Source: Diphasiastrum complanatum (taxonomy: Eukaryota > Streptophyta > Lycopodiopsida > Lycopodiales > Lycopodiaceae). From it: 64,000 bases of DNA. The position numbers and the translations under genes were made by a program. The notes under the pieces are model-generated. The model was not told the DNA's origin, did not search any database, and saw nothing but the letters and a program-made list of their open reading frames with translations. Positions 57,678-64,000 of this stretch are shown here, one piece after another. The first letter of the stretch is position 1, and the number at the start of each line of letters is the position of its first letter. Location of the stretch: contig CM055100.1 of NCBI GenBank assembly GCA_029204225.1, positions 34,462,645 through 34,526,644 of the forward strand, written 5' to 3'.

Positions 57678-59174
57678 CTAACAATCACGAAATGTTGGCC
57701 CAATGTGATGAAGGAAGGTCGATACACCATGTCTCTGCTGCATATAAGGCTGTGGGGTGACAATAGTATCAAAGAGTCTACACTTACTGTGAGCGTCTCG
57801 GATGAGCTTCCTGAAGCAGAACTGCTGAAGCTGAACAAGAGAGGAATGCCCCTTCCCAAGTCGGGTGGTGGCAGCCTGTCGCATGCTGAAGGTAGGACCA
57901 AAAAAGAGTATCCGCAAATAGGTATAAGAGGAAACTACCTCTAAGGCTTGTCCATCTAGGATGAGCTCCTGGCGTTGCATGAAGGCTCGAGAGGTGTTGA
58001 AGACCATAACCTTGGTCTTCATAGTGTTCACCCCCAACACCCATCTTGTACAAAATCCCTGTAAACAATCCAGCTGCCTCTGCAAACCCTCTCTGGTTGG
58101 GGATTCTAGTACTACATCATCTGCATAAAGGAGAATAGCAATCAAAATGGTGCCAAGTCTACAGCCACCCCCGCCACACTGTGAGATGACTCGCTCTAAC
58201 TCATCAATATACAATCCAAAGAGAACCGGTGAAAGAGAGCACCCCTGTTTCACCCCAATGGTGCTCCAAATGTGATCAGATAAGCCACTGCTATGTCGGA
58301 AACATCCCAAGACCTTCTCATAAAGAGCCATCACTGCTAGAACAATCTCTGTGGAGAAACCAAGGTCACGAAGTCTCTGAATGAGCAGGGAGCGTGGTAC
58401 AGACTCGAAGGCTTTCCTGAAATCCACAAAACAACAGTAAACCCTCTCTTTCCTGTACTTAGCTTCCTCAATCAAAGCTCGAAGTGTAAAAATATGGTCA
58501 GTGGTAGAATAATGAGATCGGAAACCTGCCTGCCCCAATGCATGTAATCTCCGAGCTTCTGCCTCTGAACTCACTGCAGACTGGAGTATGGTACCACCAT
58601 AGAGCTTTGTGAGAACATGTCCGATCATGATGGTGTGGTAATTACTAGGAATCATGGGATCACCATTTTTATGAATAGGGTGGATGATGTTGGTGCACTT
58701 GGATGAGGGGAAACCAGAGATAACGGCGGAATTGAGGAGAGTGGCTAGTGTGGGAGCAAGGAGGTTGTAAGCATGGGTTAGGAGTTCAGATTCAAGGTCT
58801 TCAATATCTCTTGCTTTATGGTACTTCATTCTCTTGATGGCCGTAAGTACCATGTCAGATGTGAAGAGGGTGAACTCAGAGGGGCGTGGGGAGATAGAGA
58901 TGGGTGCGTCAGTGGGTATGGTATATAGGTTGGTAGTGTATTCGGTCCATATGCGGAGGTCATCCTGGAGGGGTGGTGGAGCACGAGGGATAAACTCACG
59001 CCAAAAGGCGTTTGAAGAGGAACTGGAGAGAAGATCAACAAGACGCGTTCCTTCGGAGTCATCATAGATACGCTTTTTCGGCGGAGCGTGCCATGGTAAG
59101 AGCGCCTGGTGGAGTGGAGGAGATGAGGATCGTGAGTACGGGCATGGGTGACAAGCTGATGAAGAGAGCGACAT
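57678..59174 (-). CDS. LINE reverse transcriptase
   Basis: A 498-codon open frame. RT blocks in order: 'NIIHPIHKNGDPMIPSNYHT', 'GQAGFRSHYSTTDHIFTLRA', 'VYCCFVDFRKAFESVPRSLL' (first catalytic Asp), 'STIGVKQGCSLSPVLFGLYI' and 'ILIAILLYADDVVLESPT' (YADD), then the thumb 'GVNTMKTKVMVFNTSRAF'. It copies LINE RNA at the nicked target in the nucleus. The frame closes before the C-terminal domain, which continues in other frames, so the full ORF2 is broken although RT itself is whole. Confidence 0.85.
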   Translation of the reverse strand: MSLSSSACHPCPYSRSSSPPLHQALLPWHAPPKKRIYDDSEGTRLVDLLSSSSSNAFWREFIPRAPPPLQDDLRIWTEYTTNLYTIPTDAPISISPRPSEFTLFTSDMVLTAIKRMKYHKARDIEDLESELLTHAYNLLAPTLATLLNSAVISGFPSSKCTNIIHPIHKNGDPMIPSNYHTIMIGHVLTKLYGGTILQSAVSSEAEARRLHALGQAGFRSHYSTTDHIFTLRALIEEAKYRKERVYCCFVDFRKAFESVPRSLLIQRLRDLGFSTEIVLAVMALYEKVLGCFRHSSGLSDHIWSTIGVKQGCSLSPVLFGLYIDELERVISQCGGGGCRLGTILIAILLYADDVVLESPTREGLQRQLDCLQGFCTRWVLGVNTMKTKVMVFNTSRAFMQRQELILDGQALEVVSSYTYLRILFFGPTFSMRQAATTRLGKGHSSLVQLQQFCFRKLIRDAHSKCRLFDTIVTPQPYMQQRHGVSTFLHHIGPTFRDC

Positions 59175-59347
59175 TCAGCATCATACCACAGGGGGGTGTG
59201 GGGGTCGTATTGATGAGGAACGGGTGCGTCTGCTTTTATGGGGTTTAGATGGAAATGCAAGGGAAGCAGCGGTATGAAGAGAAGTGCTAAGAAAGGCAGC
59301 TTGAGTCTCGTCTATACTATCGTGAGGGAAGGAATGGAGCAAGGAGG

Positions 59348-59725
59348 TTAGGAACTCCTGGTAGACTGGTGTATAGAGAGAACTGAATGTATATCTGGGT
59401 GCCCATGTAAGCAAGGGGTGTGAGGATGGCTGGGGAGGTGGGAGGCGGCCGATAGCGAAGGAGAGAAAGGAATGATCAAAGAGAGTAGTGGGAGGAGAGA
59501 TACATGAAAATCAGAGATGAGAGGTATGGAAGATGGTGATCCCATGAGATAATCCACAACACTATGTCCACCACTGTGAGGGTGACAAGTATAACTGCCG
59601 GATTCTGGCCAACAAGTTAGGCCATTGTAAATGGCTAGCTCATGAGCCTCTCCAAATTGCAATAAATGCTCATCGTAAGGGGTAGTAGGTCCCAAGCTGT
59701 CCTCTGAAATCCTGGTAACTCCCAT
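59348..59725 (-). pseudogene. LINE AP-type endonuclease, C-terminal half
   Basis: Minus-strand 'YDEHLLQFGEAHELAIYNGL', 'TCWPESGSYTCHPHSGGHSV' and 'VDYLMGSPSSIPLISDFHVS', the last strands and the S-D-H/F region of the endonuclease that nicks the target. The N-terminal catalytic residues are missing. The expected SDH reads SDF. Confidence 0.75.
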
Positions 59726-60412
59726 GTCATCGAGTGAGGCAACCTTGGACTGCAATAACTTCTTCTCGTTGAGCAAAGAAGTAACTGTTCCTTTCAGCTG
59801 TGAAATTTCATGCCGCAAAAACTGGAAATCTGCCTTGAATTGATCAATCTGCCAAGATGAAAAAAGGTCAGTTGATTTAGAAGGCGCATACGGAATATTG
59901 GCTGTAGACTATGGTGCCGGGAAGGAGGAAGAGTGAGCAATGGTCGGTGTGGGAAGAATAGGGTTAGAAGACGGAAGAGGAGCCGAATCAGGGGAGTAGC
60001 CATCAGAGAGGGGGGTGGGAGTTGTAGCAGGAGAGGGAGATGGGTCATCGAGGGGGTGAGGTGAAGTGGCAGCCAGGGGGGGGGGTGGAATGACTGTGAG
60101 AGCAGGTGAGGGATCAGCGAGGGGGTGAGGTGAGGGGGCAGCGAGAGGGGGGGTTGGAGTGGCAGCGAGAGGGGGTGAGGAGGGTGCGTGGGTGGCAGCT
60201 ATAGGAGAGGGATCAGTGAGGGGGAGATCAGGGAGGTCAACGAGGGGGGGGGGATGGAGCAGCGATGGGGGAAGGAGAAGGAGCAGCGAGGGGGCAAGGA
60301 GAAGGGGCAGCGAGGGGGGGAGGTGAATGGTGAGCGAGGGAGGTGAGTGAGGAGGTGGCAGGGGACCTTGAGGACCTACGAGCAGGGGCGCGAGGAGGAG
60401 GAGGGGCCATGA
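59726..60412 (-). pseudogene. Chromovirus gag-like N-terminus, proline-rich
   Basis: From ATG 60412: 'MAPPPPRAPARRSSRSPATS', then over 500 bases of proline/serine/leucine-rich repeats, then 'DQFKADFQFLRHEISQLKGT' and 'LLNEKKLLQSKVASLDD', a coiled-coil-like stretch. Frames shift within the repeats. It lies downstream of the LTR, primer-binding site and a leader with (GA)n, which is the position of gag. An alternative is that the coiled part belongs to the LINE. Confidence 0.5.
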
Positions 60413-60506
60413 TGTTGAGAGAGGGCGGACCAGGGCAGGCAGGGCCTAGGACAGGGCAGCAGCCATCGCTGGAGGAGCTGGAGGAGCAGCCATCGCTAGA
60501 GAGAGA

Positions 60507-60510
60507 GAAT

Positions 60511-60545
<35 letters not shown>
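60507..60545. repeat. (GA)n microsatellite in the chromovirus leader
   Basis: About 20 GA units between the primer-binding site and the gag-like start. Confidence 0.9.
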
Positions 60546-60549
<4 letters not shown>

Positions 60550-60613
60550 GGAGGGGGGAGGGACGTTGCGTTCTTCACATCCTACAAATTTTTTTTAGAT
60601 TGGACAGGAAAGA

Positions 60614-60625
60614 GCTCTTATACCA
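60614..60625 (-). promoter_or_regulatory. Chromovirus primer-binding site
   Basis: The minus strand reads TGGTATAAGAGC directly after the LTR end ...TAACA, one mismatch from the initiator methionine tRNA complement. Confidence 0.8.
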
Positions 60626-61002
60626 TGTTATCAACAGATTCATAGATCATGGTATCAATGATGCATAAAAGATAGCAAAAAGCATTCACAACTAAGAAAC
60701 TGTATGAATATCAATGGCCGTTGATAGCTCAGGCAGATCTCCAACTAAGATCTCCAAAATAGTACAACTAAGCCCAAGACTCAAAATGATCAAAACTAGC
60801 AACTGACTAGCCTTAGTGGCTATATATAGTGGACCTCCCTTCATATTGGTTGCGAGAGAAAGTGAAATTCAAAAATTTGGGCCAAAAATAAAAAACCATG
60901 TGAAATAGTATTTCTAGGCCCATCATGTGTAATATAAATTGTATGTCCACTAATATTGTCAAAAGTAGAGAAGTACGGATGATAACGCGCGCGGTTATAA
61001 CA
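60626..61002 (-). repeat. Chromovirus 5' LTR
   Basis: 377 bp; minus strand starts TGTTATAACC and ends GATAACA. A TATA box 'ccactatatatagcc' lies near 60818-60832. Followed at 61003 by the target duplication AATAT. Confidence 0.88.
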
Positions 61003-61210
61003 AATATGGGCATTTCATTTCAGGCACAAAGATAGATAAGTCTACCTAAATTGACAAAAGGACCTTAGATGATAGGATAATCAATCTGTTGAAACATCAA
61101 GTGATGATAGTGAAAGTATTGGAGCTAAACGTGATAGTCAGTTATTTAATGCCTATGATTGTTATGGACATAAATATTGGAGCTGGGTAAAATGCAAGGA
61201 TTTTTACAAC
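61003..61210 (+). pseudogene. Copia gag, second part
   Basis: Continues the gag at 43.9 kb after the duplicated AATAT: 'GHFISGTKIDK', then stops and a loosely knuckle-like 'AYDCYGHKYWSW'. The knuckle cysteines are partly lost. Confidence 0.6.
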
Positions 61211-61214
61211 GGTA

Positions 61215-61480
61215 GACAATTCAAGTGGGACAAATATATATTCGTGGATTTTATTTTGGGACTACCTTGTATTTAGCTAGGACATGATGCTTGCTTAATT
61301 GTGGTGGCACATTCTCAAACTACGTTCACTTCATCCTAGTTAGAGCTATCACATCACAACAGTGTGCTCACATACTTCTATTAGAAATCTGTCAGTGGCA
61401 TGATGTACCTTGTTCTACACTCACAATCAAGAATACCAGGTTCACAACAGATTTTTTGGACTACGTTAATGATTCATGAG
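61215..61480 (+). pseudogene. Ty3/Gypsy integrase fragment
   Basis: Across frames: 'FILGLPCI', 'NYVHFILVRAITSQQCAHIL', 'QWHDVPCSTLTIKNTRFTTD'. This is the integrase core in the plus direction, opposite to the neighbouring chromovirus. Confidence 0.72.
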
Positions 61481-61750
61481 AATTATATGTGTTCGAGTGT
61501 TCATGGGAATTGCCTAGACCTTTGGGATAGCTATGAACCAATACTTTACTAAGGGATTGATAATCAATGCATAAGCTTTTGGTGCCATCCTTTGAGTATA
61601 AGAGCTGCACATGGGCTTTTGAGAGGGATTGTCCAATATGGAGCTCTAGGAACTGATTTTGTGCATAGAAAGAGATCAATGAGGGATTGACATCCCACAA
61701 AGGTGGTAATGTCTCAGGCTCACAAATGCAATGTATGGTAGTGTGGCACA
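61481..61750 (-). pseudogene. Ty3/Gypsy RT N-terminal fragment
   Basis: Minus-strand 'HVQLLYSKDGTKSLCIDYQS' and 'LSKVLVHSYPKG', the KDGT..CIDY block of Gypsy RT. The catalytic FxDD part is absent. Confidence 0.72.
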
Positions 61751-62930
61751 AAAATCCTTCGAGGGGAAGAGATAATCACCTTCAAAATTAATACCTTGCA
61801 ACGCTTATTGCTTCCTCTCATGCTCAACACATGATGGTTGTGTTGCCTGGTTAATGGTCAAAGGAAATCGCTGCAAGGGAAGTAAAATAATGAGCTCTAA
61901 GCATAATATCAGACTTGTCTATAGTAGGTGTCATGTACAAATCCATTTATGCTGCTCAATATTTTGGTACTCTAGAAAAGGTGAAAATAGGCTACGTTCT
62001 CATGCAATGTATGGGGAACATCTTATGGCCCTATATGTCAACTTTCGGTGCAATAGGGCTACAAATAAAAGCGTTGATGATTTGATTTCACACGTGTGGA
62101 GGCTGTTCCCACGTGTGAAAGGATGTACTTTCATTCAGTACTGTTATATGAGTCTAGCTAGTTACTGTGGAAGGCTTGATTGAAGTAGATTCACTTTTGA
62201 ATGCCATGTTCAAGGTTGCGTTAATTTGATTTGAGATGATATCAAACAAATCATGTAATTCTTGATAATTACTTCCAATTCTTGTTTGAGAATATTCAGA
62301 TTCACATAATGAGGGTTGGCATATGTTTTGAAAATTGATTGGTCATATCAAATGCATTCATGTTTAACATATTCTCATATTTGATGTACCTTGAGGTAAT
62401 ATCAGTTTTTATCTTTCTTGGTGTGCTTGACACGTCTCCATGTGCAACTTATTTCAAGATTCTGTGATGGCAGACTCAGCATATTAAAGAGAAAAGTAAC
62501 CAGGTGTCTCGTTGTCACTGACCTTCATTAAAATGTTCTTTTGTCACTTATTGAGAACTTAGTGTGACACAGAGCACTAAGGAGCATGAATGCATTTTGA
62601 TGCACTTAGCCCATTGTTGCATCTCTTGACCTATTCCTTTCTCTCTACCACTTGTGATGGCAAGAAATGAATTTTCAACTTTTGCATTGGGAAAGTTGCA
62701 ATGTTGAAACTATCAACAAATGTTTTGCCATATAAAATGTTACTTTTGTTCACTGAGCTAACCAACATCAAAGATCAAAGCATAAAAAACTAAAATTCTA
62801 CTCAATTGAAAACCATAGAACTCCACAACATACATTCAATCTCTTTGAAAATCCTTTTGTTGTAGATCAGTGGATGAAACATTTCATTTGTCTCATGGCT
62901 TGAATCTTATGAGCTTCGTTTCTGGCCTTG
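61751..62930. other. Intergenic / possible first intron
   Basis: No recognised gene. The last bases, 'tttctggccttgcag', form a good splice acceptor before the next exon. Confidence 0.4.
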
Positions 62931-62935
62931 CAGCT

Positions 62936-63124
62936 ATGGAGGTAGTGGATCTTTCTTCAAGCGAAGATGAATATTCAGATGCGCAGTTTGTACCATGTGC
63001 ATTATGCCGACAAGCTTGTCAAAGGATGCGAGATGCACCTTTACCTCATGGCCAGACATACCCCGTCTTTTACAAAAAAATCACAAAAGCAATGGTACCA
63101 CCAACAAGTCATCGTTCTGGGCTG
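62936..63124 (+). CDS. Probable first coding exon of a B3/REM gene
   Basis: ATG 62936 to a donor 'gggctg|gtatgg' at 63124, 63 codons: an acidic start ('MEVVDLSSSEDEYSDAQF'), a cysteine cluster ('CALCRQACQRM') and 'HGQTYPVFYKKITKAM'. Plant REM-type B3 proteins often have a short Cys/His-containing lead and an F(F/Y)K motif just before the domain, so I read this as the lead-in of a B3 gene whose domain exon lies beyond the window. It is preceded by a splice acceptor at 62932-62933. This is inference; other zinc-containing proteins are possible. Confidence 0.5.
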
Positions 63125-64000
63125 GTATGGTTTTTGTACCTTCACTTTTGGATTTGTAACCTTTCATTACGGTATATATATTGCTTTTATGTGCATGTCT
63201 ATTGGCGTTTGCAGATTTCATTCTATGAAGTGCATCTGTCTTTCAAGTTGTCACACACTAGATTTGTAAATTGCTCTAAGTTGCTTTGTAAGATTACTCC
63301 TAAATAGAATATAGTTTTACAAATTTAAGTTTGTATCTAGCAATAATATAACTATAAGCTAAACATCATAGGAATTTGTTTGCTCTTCATAAGTTGAATG
63401 CATGATTAATCTAAGATAAACACATAATGAGCTACTTTAATGCGAAGAACCTACTCTCCAAAGAACCAAGCATCAACAATGAGGCCCATAAGCCTATTTT
63501 TAGTGATTTGTTCCATTAGTCATGTCTAGAGCCTACAAATTAGGGCAAGGGTCCAATGGTGATAATATGATTGATAAATGTCAGTAGTAAAGCCAAATAA
63601 TTAAGGTGGCCTATTACCAAATGATATGATCCAAATGACAACTATAATATTGTAGACTCATGGTCGATATGAATGCCCCAACTCCATGTGCATGATATGC
63701 TGCGTATAACTCTCCCTTCTCCCTTCAAAAGCACACTATCCTTGATGCTCATAGAAATTGTTGAAAAATTAGTAATATAAAAAGTTTTATGAAATTGCAT
63801 ATGTCAAACAAGCTCTCAAGAAGCGAAACCTAAAGCTGCCTAATGTATATCTTATAGAAACCACTAGATGTATATATTGAAGTAGTAGGAATGTAGGAGC
63901 CGTAATACCCAAGGAAATGTCGAAATGAGCAACTTTGATTGGGACACTTGTAGTGAATGGGCTGCTGCAAACGTATTACTAGAGCATGGTCATGCGTGAG
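63125..64000. other. Probable intron and unassigned sequence
   Basis: AT-rich. 'gcgtttgcag' near 63215 could be an acceptor, but the frame after it does not resemble a B3 domain. Nothing else is recognised up to the window end. Confidence 0.35.

Larger units (their letters stand above)
56460..59725 (-). mobile_element. LINE, 5'-truncated, nearly intact RT
   Basis: Minus-strand order: endonuclease end (59725-59348), reverse transcriptase (59174-57678), connector (57680-57300), zinc-binding C-terminal domain and tail (57260-56655). It is inserted in the gag-like start of the chromovirus. The 5' end falls inside the endonuclease, typical of incomplete target-primed reverse transcription. The exact 3' end and target duplication could not be fixed. 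Confidence 0.8.
43896..61002 (-). mobile_element. Chromovirus (Ty3/Gypsy), heavily nested
   Basis: Minus-strand element whose 5' LTR is 60626-61002 and 3' LTR is 43896-44125 plus 47387-47563 (split). Both outer ends are flanked by AATAT (43891-43895 and 61003-61007). The LTR ends are TGTTAT...TAACA, a primer-binding site follows the 5' LTR and an 'AGAGGGGGGAG' purine tract precedes the 3' LTR. Coding remains are a gag-like start, zinc knuckle, protease, integrase and chromodomain; RT and RNase H are missing. Several later insertions sit inside it. Confidence 0.85.

Overview
The window is nuclear DNA of a land plant and consists mostly of old transposable elements. Plant markers are two pieces of a B3 (REM-type) transcription-factor family, Ty1/Copia and Ty3/Gypsy elements including a chromodomain-bearing chromovirus, a hAT transposase with BED and dimerisation domains, tRNA-like SINE candidates and short TTTAGGG runs. 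The LINE reverse transcriptase has a 'GVKQGCSLSPVLF' core, unlike the usual angiosperm L1 type. Together with the dense (CT)n tracts this makes me lean towards a non-seed plant such as a fern or lycophyte, but the species cannot be fixed from the sequence. There is no sign of bacterial, organellar or viral origin.

Layout. 0-3.6 kb: three Gypsy fragments in both orientations. 4.06-4.32 kb: a clean B3-domain exon. 8.8-14.0 kb: a nearly complete but decayed Copia element. 14.0-18.0 kb: back-to-back Gypsy and Copia remnants. 18.8-20.8 kb: an LTR with a primer-binding site, then a gene with an unidentified chromatin-reader-like module. 21-24.1 kb: an RT-less Copia whose LTR carries a (CT)n tract; its relatives lie at 16.4-17.6 and 30.1-31.3 kb. 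24.9-25.6 kb: an open frame for an unknown membrane-like protein. 26.6-28.4 kb: SINE candidates and a Gypsy protease. 31.3-34.1 kb: Copia LTR plus a gag with an internal duplication. 36.0-36.8 kb: a non-autonomous hAT element with a perfect 8-bp target duplication. 37.1-38.2 kb: GC-rich tandem repeats. 38.7-42.0 kb: a multi-exon hAT transposase pseudogene.

43.4-61.2 kb is one nested stack. A Copia gag was split by a chromovirus (43896-61002, minus strand, 5-bp duplication AATAT). That chromovirus was then invaded by a gag-only LTR element inside its 3' LTR (itself holding a Copia remnant), by a 3.8-kb insertion inside its integrase that contains a young gag-only LTR element with an intact ORF, and by two LINEs. 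Removing insertions at the duplicated target sites restores reading frames across the junctions, which supports this order. 61.2-64 kb: more Gypsy scraps and an exon that looks like the start of another B3 gene.

Most coding sequence is dead. The frames that look intact are the B3 exons, the 395-codon gag-like ORF at 50.0-51.2 kb, the 498-codon LINE RT ORF, the 217-codon gag-protease-integrase fusion at 53 kb and the unknown ORF at 24.9 kb.
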